64,000 bases of DNA, from positions 744,001 through 808,000 of the forward strand of contig NZ_CP053832.1 of NCBI RefSeq assembly GCF_013372225.1. Direction: 5' to 3'. The notes under the pieces are model-generated. The model had not been told where the DNA came from, ran no database searches, and saw only the letters and a program-made list of their open reading frames with translations. This stretch comes from Campylobacter ureolyticus (GTDB lineage Bacteria > Campylobacterota > Campylobacteria > Campylobacterales > Campylobacteraceae). The translations under genes were made by a program, and so were the position numbers. Positions 1 through 7,841 of this stretch are shown in pieces. Position 1 is the first letter of the stretch. Every line of letters begins with the position of its first letter.

Positions 1-1137
1 GCTTGCGATGTGATGAAATTTAGCTCTTACGGTGTCGATTCTGCCACGACCCAAGCCCTTGCCTTGACCCTCAAATTTATCATTCCCTTCGATAAAATCA
101 GCGTATTGAAGCGCCTCGTTAGCGTTTTCATTTTTAGCAAATTTTAAAAATGTTTTGTTTGAGCCCATTAAAACAAAGCGCCTTTCATCCATTTTATTAA
201 TCGAAATAATCGGATCAATCGTTGCTGAAAAAAGCGGATCGAGCTCAAAATGGCTATTTACCTTGAAATTTTCATCCATAAAATACACGTCCCATTTCGA
301 ACTTGCCACAAATTCGCCGTCAATAAAATCAAGCGTGTTTATCGGTTTATCAAATTCGATGACTTGCTGCGATTTTATGCTTAAACTCTCATCAGCTGCA
401 ATTGGTGAGTTTTGTGGATCGTTGTCAAAATTTATGCCAAGTTTTGTAGCCGGTGCAAAGGCGTAATCAGGGGCTTTAACGTCTCTTTTTCCCAAAAATG
501 ATATGGTTTTAAAGTGATTTTTGTATCCGCTATCGTCCCAAATGATGTATTTTTTATCAAGCGTAAATCTCACCGGATCGCCTTGTCCATAATATGGCGC
601 AATTCCAGTGCTTACAAAGGCTTGAAATACATTTGAGGCTATCACAAACGCAGATATTACAAACACCACAAACACAGGTTTGCTTAAATTTCTGTAAGTT
701 TTGCCCTCCATTTCTTTGTCAAACGAACTAAATTTTGGTGCAAAAAATAGCATAATTCCAAGCAGTAAAATGACCGCCCAAAATACAACTTCTGCCCAAA
801 AATATGTATGTATTCCAAATACAGCCAAGCCAAAACCTTGATCCAAGTCCCTGTGAGCGTGATTTCCGTAGTGCGCTAAGCTTTGCCACAAACCAAATGC
901 TGTAACGATTAAAAGCATCGCTAAATATTTGGCTTTCATTCCATATCTTACGATAAAAAGCGCTATTACTCCTATAAATATCATCGCTTCTCTTTGTCCC
1001 CAGCAAAGCGTGCAAGGGCTGTCTTTTAGCACGTATCCAAAGTAGAAATTCGCAATTCCGACCGGCAAAAGGATTATTAAAAACCCAGCCAAACACATAA
1101 GAGCGTAAAATAGTTTTGTTTTTTTTATTTCGTCCAT
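1..1137 (-). CDS. dsbI: Disulfide bond oxidoreductase DsbI (partial, runs off left edge)
   Basis: The minus strand reads open from an ATG at 1137 to base 1, giving 379 residues without a stop. The N-terminal part is a DsbB-like membrane domain with several hydrophobic helices and the redox pair C42-T-L-C45 followed by W-G-Q-R-E. From about residue 190 the protein turns into a soluble beta-rich domain, the start of the propeller typical of Campylobacter DsbI (about 500 residues in the family). The family reoxidises periplasmic thiol oxidoreductases and passes electrons to quinone. The small gene dba lies 9 bases upstream, as in C. jejuni, where the pair is an operon and dsbI translation depends on dba. 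The remaining C-terminus lies outside the window. The base composition is clearly richer in G+C than the island to the right. Confidence 0.9.
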   Translation of the reverse strand, partial: MDEIKKTKLFYALMCLAGFLIILLPVGIANFYFGYVLKDSPCTLCWGQREAMIFIGVIALFIVRYGMKAKYLAMLLIVTAFGLWQSLAHYGNHAHRDLDQGFGLAVFGIHTYFWAEVVFWAVILLLGIMLFFAPKFSSFDKEMEGKTYRNLSKPVFVVFVISAFVIASNVFQAFVSTGIAPYYGQGDPVRFTLDKKYIIWDDSGYKNHFKTISFLGKRDVKAPDYAFAPATKLGINFDNDPQNSPIAADESLSIKSQQVIEFDKPINTLDFIDGEFVASSKWDVYFMDENFKVNSHFELDPLFSATIDPIISINKMDERRFVLMGSNKTFLKFAKNENANEALQYADFIEGNDKFEGQGKGLGRGRIDTVRAKFHHIAS

Positions 1138-1146
1138 TTCAAACTC

Positions 1147-1314
1147 CTATAAATTCATCATCGTAAGCAAGCCAGCTGACTTGTGTCCTACATAAAAATA
1201 CATCATAAAAAGCCACGAAAATACCACTATGCCAAAGGCAAGATTTTCGAATTTTGGCTTATACATAATGAGTATAACCGCCACCAATACGAGTAAAAGT
1301 TGCAAAAATTCCAC
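1147..1314 (-). CDS. dba: Small DsbI-partner membrane protein Dba
   Basis: This is a 55-residue ORF starting with GTG at 1314 behind an AAAGGAG ribosome binding site. It has two hydrophobic helices, roughly residues 2-17 and 26-43, and a short charged loop (YKPKFEN) between them. It ends 9 bases before dsbI. Size, two-helix layout and position match Dba of C. jejuni, the small inner-membrane protein encoded in front of dsbI and needed for DsbI synthesis. The name rests mainly on context, since so short a membrane peptide has little diagnostic sequence. Confidence 0.8.
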   Translation of the reverse strand: MEFLQLLLVLVAVILIMYKPKFENLAFGIVVFSWLFMMYFYVGHKSAGLLTMMNL

Positions 1315-1338
1315 TGCAATCTCCTTTAAAAATTTTTA

Positions 1339-1351
1339 GTTATACTATAAC
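1339..1351 (-). promoter_or_regulatory. Palindrome in the dba-dsbI promoter region
   Basis: GTTATACTATAAC is a perfect 13-base inverted repeat (centre C) 25 bases before the dba GTG. On the minus strand it contains TATAGT and could be the -10 region, an operator, or both. The C. jejuni dba-dsbI operon is known to respond to iron through Fur. I cannot say this palindrome is a Fur site. Confidence 0.4.
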
Positions 1352-1441
1352 AATATCGCTAAATTTTTACTAAAATATGAAAATAAAATTCAAAGAAGTA
1401 TAAACCTATTGAGCCGAAATTTAAAGAAAATGAGATTAAAG

Positions 1442-1624
1442 TTACTTATACATTTTAATTTTTATCGGCAATTTGCTTGAAATACTGCGACTATCTTGCG
1501 AATTTAAAATAACGGCTTGTGCGTTTTTATCGCTTAGTTTTGATAAGATATATTTTGCTTCGTCAAGGTCGATAAATCGTTTGTGTTTGCCCTTTTCGTC
1601 TAAAATTTGGCTGATAAAACTGAT
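1442..1624 (-). pseudogene. 3' remnant of an unidentified gene at the island boundary
   Basis: On the minus strand an open frame ends at a TAA at 1442-1444 and can be followed upstream for about 60 codons (ISFISQILDEKGKHKR to KLPIKIKMYK) with no start codon or ribosome binding site. Codon choice and composition resemble the dsbI region rather than the A+T-rich DNA that begins at about 1620, where the frame loses sense. I read it as the tail of a gene whose front was removed when the island inserted or when DNA was deleted here. No family was recognised. Confidence 0.5.
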
Positions 1625-1867
1625 ATGATTTATACTATTTTATTTTTGCCTAGTTTAATTTTTCAAACATTAAAAAACAAAAGTATAAAAAATCTAAAAT
1701 TTTACGGAAATATCCTAGTTTGGAGTTTTAAATATGGAAATAAAGATGAATATATTAATATGCTTCCAAATTATGCTCAAAGAATAGAAATAAGAGAGTA
1801 TTTTTTAGAAAAAATAGGAATAGATATTGATAAAACATTAAAAATAAGAAATATTTTTAAAATTTAA
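1607..1867 (+). pseudogene. C-terminal fragment of an island membrane-protein paralog
   Basis: The reading frame encodes a hydrophobic stretch, then about 55 cytoplasmic residues ending in IEIREYFLEKIGIDIDKTLK. This is the same C-terminal signature (charged residue, K/R-YF, then a D-K-rich tail) found at the end of the full paralogs at 3258, 4204, 9248 and 10245. The leader, first helices and beta domain are missing. Its nominal TTG start at 1607 lies in the sequence shared with the broken minus-strand gene, so it is probably not a real start. I read it as the outermost, truncated copy of the tandem array. Confidence 0.6.
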
Positions 1868-1971
1868 AAGGAGATTTAAAAAGAATATTTTAAAACAAGA
1901 TAAAGATAATTCTAGAAGTTATTTTTTGAAAGTTATGGCATTGACATGTAAAAAAAATTAATTATTTAATC

Positions 1972-2134
1972 ATAAAAATAACAAATTTTTTAAAAACATT
2001 TAAACTAAGATAAAATTTGAATAATATTTAAGATTTAAAATATTAAAATAAAATAGTTTTTATTAAAACAACAAAAGGCTAAAATTTTAGTGCTGACAAA
2101 AGAGAAAAACTTAGAGAGTATTTAATAAATAATA
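1972..2134 (+). repeat. Direct repeat copy 1: intergenic promoter plus decayed leader
   Basis: About 160 bases nearly identical to 4090-4252, with single-base differences in a T run. The shared segment carries a likely promoter (several TAAAAT-type boxes) and runs into the first codons of the paralog leader. In this copy the TTG start of the intact copies reads TTT, and the frame (ADKREKLREYL and so on) stops after about 27 codons at 2170. It is thus a dead copy of the gene front. The rest of 1868-2204 holds nothing else I can support. Confidence 0.75.
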
Positions 2135-2204
2135 AAATTAATCAAAGTCTTGATTTAAAATTTTATATATAAATTTGCTAAATTTTAAAAAATAAATTAA
2201 AAAA

Positions 2205-2603
2205 ATGGTGATGGATATTATGAAAAAAAGTGATTTTAATAAATTTTATAGAAAAGATAAAAAAAGTAACTCAAATTTGCCTTTCAATAAAATTTTAATA
2301 AATTCACCACTTTATGGAAAAAAACTGCCAGAAAATATAAACCGAATAAAAGGATATATCGCTGTTTTGCTTATATTGATATTTTCTATTTTTTTACTTT
2401 TTGATAGCAAAATGGAAGAAAAAAATCCTGAAATTTGGTTAAAAAAGCGTTGCGATATGGGTTATGGTAACTCTTGTGCTAAACTTGGTATTTATTATAT
2501 AGAAAACGAAAATATTAAACTCGGCAGAGAGTATATAAAAAAAGCTTGCGAGGTAAAACATAAATGGAGGACTTGTAAGCATACAAACAAACAATGGGAT
2601 TAG
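2205..2603 (+). CDS. Single-helix membrane protein with a Sel1-like repeat
   Basis: 132 residues. A basic cytoplasmic N-terminus of about 48 residues precedes one transmembrane helix (about 50-66, AVLLILIFSIFLLF). A short outer domain follows whose residues 80-115 look like a Sel1-type helix pair with paired cysteines (RCDMGYGNSCAKLG, then KKACE). Cysteine-rich Sel1 proteins are common in Campylobacter and Helicobacter, and in many bacteria they sit near secreted effectors. Only one complete repeat is present, so it may be truncated. Start choice is uncertain: an in-frame ATG at 2220 is also possible and neither has a strong ribosome binding site. The next gene starts 3 bases after the stop. 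Confidence 0.6.
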   Translation: MVMDIMKKSDFNKFYRKDKKSNSNLPFNKILINSPLYGKKLPENINRIKGYIAVLLILIFSIFLLFDSKMEEKNPEIWLKKRCDMGYGNSCAKLGIYYIENENIKLGREYIKKACEVKHKWRTCKHTNKQWD

Positions 2604-2606
2604 GCT

Positions 2607-3245
2607 ATGGAAACGATAAAAATAAAAAATTACTTAGCTACTTTATATCTCATAAATGCCACCATTTGGACAGTTGTTACAATAGTTGTCTTTTTTGATG
2701 GCGATGTTTCTTTTATTTTGAAATTTGGACTTTTGACAATGTGGATGAGCTTTGGATTAAATACTTTTATATGGGCGAAAAATAGTAAAGATAATTATAT
2801 GGAATTTAATAGTTTTGGCATAAAATTTATTAATAATAAAGGTGAAAACCTTATAAAATTTAGTGAAATTTTAGATATTAAAAGAACATTTGGATTTACA
2901 AATTTCCAAACTTCAAAAAATATTAAAATAATTATTTTAGTTTGTATTATGCTTTATTTTTTGGTAATTATTTTAAATAGCAAAAGTTTAAATGATAGAC
3001 TTGAAATTTTATATATTTTATTTGCTATGATTTTTATGCTTTTTATTTTTCCAGCTATTTTACTAAGAATTATAAACAAATCAAGGATTGATATTTTTTA
3101 TGATAGTCTCATAATTTATTCAAAAAGTGGTGAAATTTTAGAAATTATAATCTTAAATAAAGCCCAGTATCAAAAAATTAGGCGGTTTTTTATGAAATAT
3201 ACTCATAAAAACCTTAATAAAATAAAAAAAGAATTGATTATATAA
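2607..3245 (+). CDS. Four-helix membrane protein of the island paralog family (no leader)
   Basis: 212 residues with no recognised family. The layout matches the other island proteins: two helices (about 10-30 and 36-56), a 45-residue soluble part with strand pattern (NSFGIKFINNKGENLIKF), two more helices (about 105-123 and 131-153), then a cytoplasmic tail ending in a Y-x-K-I-R-R-F-F motif like the K-x-Y-F motif of its neighbours. Unlike the paralogs at 4204, 5277, 9248 and 10245 it lacks the Asn-rich leader. It starts 3 bases after the Sel1-like gene and ends 12 bases before the next gene, so the three are probably co-transcribed. Confidence 0.6.
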   Translation: METIKIKNYLATLYLINATIWTVVTIVVFFDGDVSFILKFGLLTMWMSFGLNTFIWAKNSKDNYMEFNSFGIKFINNKGENLIKFSEILDIKRTFGFTNFQTSKNIKIIILVCIMLYFLVIILNSKSLNDRLEILYILFAMIFMLFIFPAILLRIINKSRIDIFYDSLIIYSKSGEILEIIILNKAQYQKIRRFFMKYTHKNLNKIKKELII

Positions 3246-3257
3246 GAAGGAATTTTT

Positions 3258-4034
3258 ATGTCAAGAGAACAAGTTGCAAATAGAAAATTAGATGAAGTTG
3301 AAAAATATGTTGTGGATAAAATCAAAAATGTAAATTTAAATAATTCTCAAATTTCAGATAATAAAATAAATTCAATTAAACGAGATTATAATAAAGAGCC
3401 AATATTAATTCCAAATAAAGCTTTGGGTATTAACTTTTTATTTCTTATTTGCTCTTTGGCATTTATGTTTTTATTTGCTTTTATTTTCGGAGTGGAAATT
3501 AATTTTAAAAATTGGTCTGGTCAAGGTGCTTTGGCTGGTGCTCTCTTTTCAATAAAAGAATTTTTTACTGCAAGATATCAAAATATCAAATTTACAAACT
3601 CAAAAATTGAAATTATAGAAAATGAAATTATTGTTCAAAGTATAGAAAATAATAGTATTTATAAACTATTTTTGAATTATAGCAATGCTTATAGCTTTGA
3701 AAATAAAATTCCTATCTCGAAAGAGTTAATTATTTTTTCATTATTATTACTTGGAATATCTATTTTATATTTTAAGGGCTTTGGGGTATTTGCAATGCTT
3801 ATAGTTGCTCCAATTTTAGGATATTTTATTCCTAGAATTTATATATTTGGTAAAAATAGATTTAAAATGTCAAAATCTTTAGCTATATGCTATGAGAAAG
3901 ATAATAAAAAAGAATTTATAAATATACTAATTAAACCCGATTGGTATTTTGAGATAAAAGAATATTTTAAAAATGCAAAAAATATAAATATAAATAAAAA
4001 CAAAGTTGTTTTTTCGGTATTTGATAATATTTAA
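3258..4034 (+). CDS. Four-helix membrane protein of the island paralog family (hybrid leader)
   Basis: 258 residues with an AAGGA ribosome binding site and an ATG start. The first 30 residues (MSREQVANRKLDEVEKYVVD) match not the common MSDDKREK leader but the short orphan ORFs at 4045 and 5116. From residue 31 (NNSQISDNKINS, then KRDYNKEP) it rejoins the common leader. The body has helices at about 57-77 and 84-100, a strand-rich domain, helices near 155-175 and 177-195, and a tail with EIKEYFKN. The patchwork front suggests recombination between leader types. Function unknown; candidate immunity protein by context only. Confidence 0.65.
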   Translation: MSREQVANRKLDEVEKYVVDKIKNVNLNNSQISDNKINSIKRDYNKEPILIPNKALGINFLFLICSLAFMFLFAFIFGVEINFKNWSGQGALAGALFSIKEFFTARYQNIKFTNSKIEIIENEIIVQSIENNSIYKLFLNYSNAYSFENKIPISKELIIFSLLLLGISILYFKGFGVFAMLIVAPILGYFIPRIYIFGKNRFKMSKSLAICYEKDNKKEFINILIKPDWYFEIKEYFKNAKNININKNKVVFSVFDNI

Positions 4035-4044
4035 AGGAGTAAAT

Positions 4045-4080
4045 ATGAGTAGAGAAATCGTTGCTAAAAAAACAGCTTGA
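4045..4080 (+). other. Orphan 5' stub ORF (11 codons) behind a strong ribosome binding site
   Basis: AAAGGAG followed by ATG opens MSREIVAKKTA and then stops. The start matches the front of the gene at 3258 (MSREQVANRK), and a decayed relative of the same stub (ending AACAGCTTGA) occurs at about 10180-10212. It looks like the surviving front of a gene that has lost its body, though a short translated leader peptide is possible. Confidence 0.4.
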
Positions 4081-4089
4081 AATTTAACT

Positions 4090-4252
4090 ATAAAAATAAC
4101 AAATTTTTTTAAAAACATTTAAACTAAGATAAAATTTGAATAATATTTAAGATTTAAAATATTAAAATAAAATAGTTTTTATTAAAACAGCAAAGGCTAA
4201 AATTTGAGTGATGATAAAAGAGAAAAACTTAGAGAATATTTGAGAAATAATA
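4090..4252 (+). repeat. Direct repeat copy 2: promoter and leader of the 4204 gene
   Basis: Second copy of the 1972-2134 segment. Here the TTG start at 4204 is intact. Shorter versions of its last part (AAAACAACAAAAGG, a few bases, then TTGAGTGATGATAAAAG) precede the paralogs at 5277, 9248 and 10245. The repeat is long and conserved enough to act as a site for homologous recombination between gene copies. Confidence 0.75.
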
Positions 4253-5106
4253 GACCTAAAAATAGTGTAAATTTAGGTAATAGCTCTGATAATAAAGAAA
4301 AATCTAATAAAAATTTGGAAAATAATTTAAATTTGGATAACTCAATTTTAGACAATTCTCAAATTTCAAACAATAAAATAAATTCAAATAAAAGAGATTA
4401 CGATAAAGAACCGATTATTTTAAAAGACTATACGGCATATATGAAATTTCACTATTTTTTATATATTTCTTTTTGGGTTGCGGCTTCTTTTTTGCTATTT
4501 TTATATACTGCTTCAATTTATGAAAAATATGATATTGGCTTAAATATATTTCATTTTTTAATAGTTTTTATGATTTTTATATTGTTTGATATTTCTATAT
4601 TTCATAACTTAACTTCCACAAATTCAGTGACAAAAATTTATAATAATAGAGTTGAAATTTTTGAGAATGGATTTCTTAAAACTAAATTTTATATAAATAG
4701 TAAAGACAAAATAGAATTTTATACGTTTAAATCTTTTTTTAGAAATTATTTTATAATGTTTTTATTGATATTTTTATTGATATTTTTTGATAATAAATTT
4801 GAAGCATTAATAGTGCTATTATTTGTTATATTATCAATTATTATCGGACTTTTTTATAATATTTTAATCACTTCATATATTTATAAAAAATCAAACAAAA
4901 CACTTAAACATTTCTTTAAACATTATGGTAAATTTCATATAGATGTTGGTTGGGATAGATACTCAAAATTTTCATATTATATAGTAGAGCATAAAGGAAT
5001 TTCAATGTTTTATTTTAATGAAAATGACTATTTAGAGTTAAAAAAATATTTTCAAACAGTTCATAATAAAAATTTGGATAAAGATATAAAATTATTTAAA
5101 TTTTAA
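4204..5106 (+). CDS. Leader-bearing four-helix membrane protein, paralog 1
   Basis: 300 residues starting with TTG. Residues 1-75 are a hydrophilic, Asn-rich leader opening MSDDKREKLREYLRNNRP and ending KRDYDKEP. Helices lie at about 83-103, 113-133, 182-196 and 201-222. Between the second and third is a strand-rich soluble part with a possible small PH-like fold. The cytoplasmic tail has HIDVGWDRYS, then FNENDYLELKKYF and NLDKDIK. The tail is close to that of the 9248 paralog, and the leader is close to identical to that of the 5277 paralog even as DNA. No known family recognised. The gene has its own promoter-containing repeat upstream. Confidence 0.7.
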   Translation: MSDDKREKLREYLRNNRPKNSVNLGNSSDNKEKSNKNLENNLNLDNSILDNSQISNNKINSNKRDYDKEPIILKDYTAYMKFHYFLYISFWVAASFLLFLYTASIYEKYDIGLNIFHFLIVFMIFILFDISIFHNLTSTNSVTKIYNNRVEIFENGFLKTKFYINSKDKIEFYTFKSFFRNYFIMFLLIFLLIFFDNKFEALIVLLFVILSIIIGLFYNILITSYIYKKSNKTLKHFFKHYGKFHIDVGWDRYSKFSYYIVEHKGISMFYFNENDYLELKKYFQTVHNKNLDKDIKLFKF

Positions 5107-5115
5107 GGAGTAAAA

Positions 5116-5217
5116 ATGAGTGATTTCACAAGAATTAATAAAGTAAATAGCGAGCTAGATAAAGTAGAAAAAAGATACTTAAACGACAATAAAAATGTAG
5201 ATGATTTAAGAAACTAA
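5116..5217 (+). other. Orphan short ORF (33 codons) with strong ribosome binding site
   Basis: AAGGAG is followed at 5116 by an ATG opening MSDFTRINKVNSELDKVEKR and ending in DDLRN. It is hydrophilic and likely helical. The same pattern (TRIN, then EL-K) recurs in the orphan ORF at 11120, and part of it in the front of the 3258 gene. These look like heads of one gene family with their bodies deleted. They could instead be real small proteins. Confidence 0.45.
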
Positions 5218-5276
5218 TCCAGAATTATTTCAGCTGCATTATGATGGTTTTACTAAAACAACAAAAAGGTTAAAAT

Positions 5277-5921
5277 TTGAGTGATGATAAAAGAGAAAAA
5301 CTTAGAGAATATTTAAGAAATAATAGACCTAGAAATAATATAAATTTAGACAATAACTCTAATAATAAAGAAAAATCTAATAAAAATTTGGAAAATAATT
5401 TAAATTTGGATAACTCAATTTTAGACAATTCTCAAATTTCAAACAATAAGATAAATTCAAATAAAAGAGATTACGATAAAGAACCATTAATTATAAAAAA
5501 TTATGATAAATTTATGGAATGGGGTAATTTTGCTTTTTCCAAAATGTTTGCAAGTTCAAACATAGTGTTATTTTGGTTTTTGCTGGTTAAAGAAGATCTT
5601 TTAATGGTATTTTTTATGTTATTTTTAATTGTTTCGATTTGCATTATTTTTTTATATATGCCTTACAGATATTATGTTATTAATAATGAATATAAAACCG
5701 TATTTTATAATAATAAAATATGCTATTATCAAAATAATAAACTTTTAAAAGAGACAATATTTATAGACAAGAACAGTGTTGAGATTGTTAGATTATTTTG
5801 GAATGATTTTGTTGATAACAAAATACCAATATTTCTGTTATATGGATTGGTTATATTTTTTTCATTTAAAGAGCCACTATGTTTGATTTATTTTTTAGGC
5901 TCTGTTAAAATATTTTATTGA
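5277..5921 (+). pseudogene. Leader-bearing paralog 2, 5' half, split by the transposon
   Basis: A TTG start opens the common Asn-rich leader, then two helices, the soluble strand domain and part of the third helix. The genuine gene sequence ends at 5897, after codon 207. The last codons to 5921 (GSVKIFY and a stop) come from the transposon's left inverted repeat. The rest of the gene resumes in frame at 8977. Excising the transposon and one target duplication gives a 289-residue protein of the same length and layout as its siblings. The insertion is therefore recent relative to decay of the gene. Confidence 0.9.
5890..5897. repeat. Target site duplication, left copy
   Basis: ATTTTTTA directly before the left end of the transposon, identical to 8969-8976. 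Eight bases is the duplication length characteristic of the IS1595 family. Confidence 0.93.
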
Positions 5922-5925
5922 TTTT
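5898..5925 (+). repeat. Left terminal inverted repeat of the transposon
   Basis: 28 bases starting GGCTCTGTTAAAATATT, an exact reverse complement of 8941-8968. The match stops after base 5925 (TAAGC on this side, ATTAA on the other). Confidence 0.95.
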
Positions 5926-5940
5926 TAAGCTAATTTATAT

Positions 5941-5946
5941 TATAAT
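5941..5946 (+). promoter_or_regulatory. Probable -10 box of the transposase/R-M transcript
   Basis: A perfect TATAAT lies 36 bases before the transposase ATG, just inside the left inverted repeat. A strong AAGGAGG ribosome binding site follows at 5970-5976. All three element genes could be read from it. Confidence 0.5.
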
Positions 5947-5982
5947 TTCCTATATAAAATAACGATAGTAAGGAGGTTTGCG

Positions 5983-7005
5983 ATGAAAAATAAGACAACA
6001 GAGTTAGATATAATTTTACAGCTTTTTAACTCTCTTTCAAATGATGATAAAAAATCATTCATAAAAGAGATAAAAAATAAAGAAACTTCTAACAAAGTAT
6101 CTATCAAAAAAGAGATTAAATATTGTCCTCATTGTAAATCTACTAAATTTGTTAAAAATGGAAAAAGTAGCAATACTCAAAGATTTTTATGTAGAGATTG
6201 TAATAAAACATTTACTACTACAAATAATACGATATTTTTTAGTGTTAAAAAAGATATAAAAACCTGGAAATTATATATTCATTGTATGATAGAAAAATAT
6301 TCACTTAGAAAAACAGCTAAGATTTGTAATATTTCACTACCTACTGCATTTGCTTGGAGACATAAAATTTTAGATGCTTTGCAAATTATGATGAGTGAAG
6401 TTGAATTAAATGGAATAGTTGAAGCTGATGAAACTTTTATACCGCTATCTTTTAAAGGTAATCATAAAAATTTTAAATTGCCACGCTTAGCAAAGAAAAG
6501 AGGAACACCTGCTACTAAGCGTGGATTAAGTAGAGAGCAGGTCTGTGTAAGTTGTGGAATAAATTTAAATTGTTTATCTATTGCAAAAGTATCAAATCTT
6601 GGCAAACCTAAATTAAAAGATTTAGAAAAGGTTTTAAATGGTAAAATTATAAAAGATAGTATGTTTGTAACTGATAGTTTTAGAGCTTATTTAAAACTTG
6701 CAAAAGATATGGAGTTAAGTCATATTAGAATACCAAGAAACAAATATAAAGCTGGAACATTTAATATTCAAACTATAAATAGTTATCATAGTAGATTGAA
6801 AGCAATGATAACTTATAATTTTAAAGGTGTTTCAACTAAATATCTTAATAACTATCTTGTTTATCATAATTTTGTAAATTTTGCAAAAGACAATAAAAAT
6901 GACAAAGAGATAATTCTATTTGATTTTATACAAGAGAATGATTGTATAAGTAAATCTATTAACATCGCTAATAGACCAAATATACCATTGCCAGATGTGG
7001 CTTAG
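5983..7005 (+). CDS. IS1595-family (ISXO2-like) transposase
   Basis: 340 residues, full length for the family. An N-terminal zinc ribbon (C48-x2-C51 and C70-x2-C73) is followed by a helix-turn-helix-like stretch (about 105-130, SLRKTAKICNISLPTAFAW). The catalytic domain has E-A-D149-E-T, then V-T-D231-S, then N-S-x-H-S-R-L-K at 266-273. The Asn in place of the third acidic residue fits the DDNK type of this family. The gene starts behind a textbook AAGGAGG and lies between perfect inverted repeats. No damage is seen, so it is probably functional. Confidence 0.93.
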   Translation: MKNKTTELDIILQLFNSLSNDDKKSFIKEIKNKETSNKVSIKKEIKYCPHCKSTKFVKNGKSSNTQRFLCRDCNKTFTTTNNTIFFSVKKDIKTWKLYIHCMIEKYSLRKTAKICNISLPTAFAWRHKILDALQIMMSEVELNGIVEADETFIPLSFKGNHKNFKLPRLAKKRGTPATKRGLSREQVCVSCGINLNCLSIAKVSNLGKPKLKDLEKVLNGKIIKDSMFVTDSFRAYLKLAKDMELSHIRIPRNKYKAGTFNIQTINSYHSRLKAMITYNFKGVSTKYLNNYLVYHNFVNFAKDNKNDKEIILFDFIQENDCISKSINIANRPNIPLPDVA

Positions 7006-7016
7006 AAAGGGAAACA

Positions 7017-7841
7017 ATGACACTATGGACACAAAACAGCTTAGAGCTTGCAAATAATTATGATTATTTAGACAGATTATATTCTGTTTATCCTGTAATA
7101 TCTAATATAAGAAGAAATTTAGATCAAGAAACTATTAATGAATTATCATCCATGCTTACAAGTCCGCCAAATTTTGAACGAGGTAATTTATTAAGATTAT
7201 TATTAAATTTAGATATTTTTCCTATTAAAGATTCTTATGTTGCATATCTTAGACGAGATAGAAGTGCAATTGATCGCAATCCAAATACTGTATGTAGAAT
7301 TGAAAATATAATTGTAAATATGGGGCTTACAAATGTTTTGAATGAGATTACTAGACCTATTGAAGCAAATAGACAAATGGGTCAACATTTTAAAAATTGG
7401 GTAAATTCTACTAATTTTAATTTTGATAAAACAGATAATATAGATGTCTTTTTAAATACAGATACGCTAATGGTTTTTATTGGCAATGATAATATTATGT
7501 TAAATTTAGCAAAAGATATTTTTGGATACACAGGGAATAAAGGAATTGATTTTATTGCAAAAAGAGGTGAAAATGTAGCAATAGGAGAAGCTAAATTTCT
7601 TACAGATTTTGGTGGTCATCAAAATGCACAACTAAACGATGCTAAAAATATTTTACTAGATGGTTCTTTTACGCCTTGCGATTATCAAATTTTTCCTATT
7701 GCAATATTAGATGGTGTATTATATATTCAAAATACAGCCACTAGAATGACTAAAAATCATATGTCTGAGTTTGTTAATAATTCAACTAATGAACTTATAA
7801 TGTCTGCATTATTGCTAAGTAGTTTTGTGGTTACGTTATAA
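7017..7841 (+). CDS. Type II restriction endonuclease (PD-(D/E)XK), transposon passenger
   Basis: 274 residues. The catalytic core shows G-I-D178-F then, 12 residues later, G-E191-A-K193, the D...ExK arrangement of PD-(D/E)XK nucleases. The N-terminal 170 residues are helical and probably hold the recognition part. The methyltransferase gene follows with a TAATG overlap, so the pair is translationally coupled. The sequence reminds me of the Tsp45I group (GTSAC), but I cannot confirm that. The recognition site is therefore unknown. A short AAAGGG ribosome binding site precedes the ATG, 11 bases after the transposase stop. Confidence 0.82.
   Translation: MTLWTQNSLELANNYDYLDRLYSVYPVISNIRRNLDQETINELSSMLTSPPNFERGNLLRLLLNLDIFPIKDSYVAYLRRDRSAIDRNPNTVCRIENIIVNMGLTNVLNEITRPIEANRQMGQHFKNWVNSTNFNFDKTDNIDVFLNTDTLMVFIGNDNIMLNLAKDIFGYTGNKGIDFIAKRGENVAIGEAKFLTDFGGHQNAQLNDAKNILLDGSFTPCDYQIFPIAILDGVLYIQNTATRMTKNHMSEFVNNSTNELIMSALLLSSFVVTL

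Noticed and set aside
155-1096. Plus-strand reading 155-466 and minus-strand reading 728-1096 as separate genes
   Set aside because: Both are shadows of dsbI, whose frame is open from 1137 to base 1 with a CXXC motif and continues off the edge.
1-1137. dsbI as a pseudogene
   Set aside because: No internal stop occurs in 379 codons; it is only cut by the window edge.
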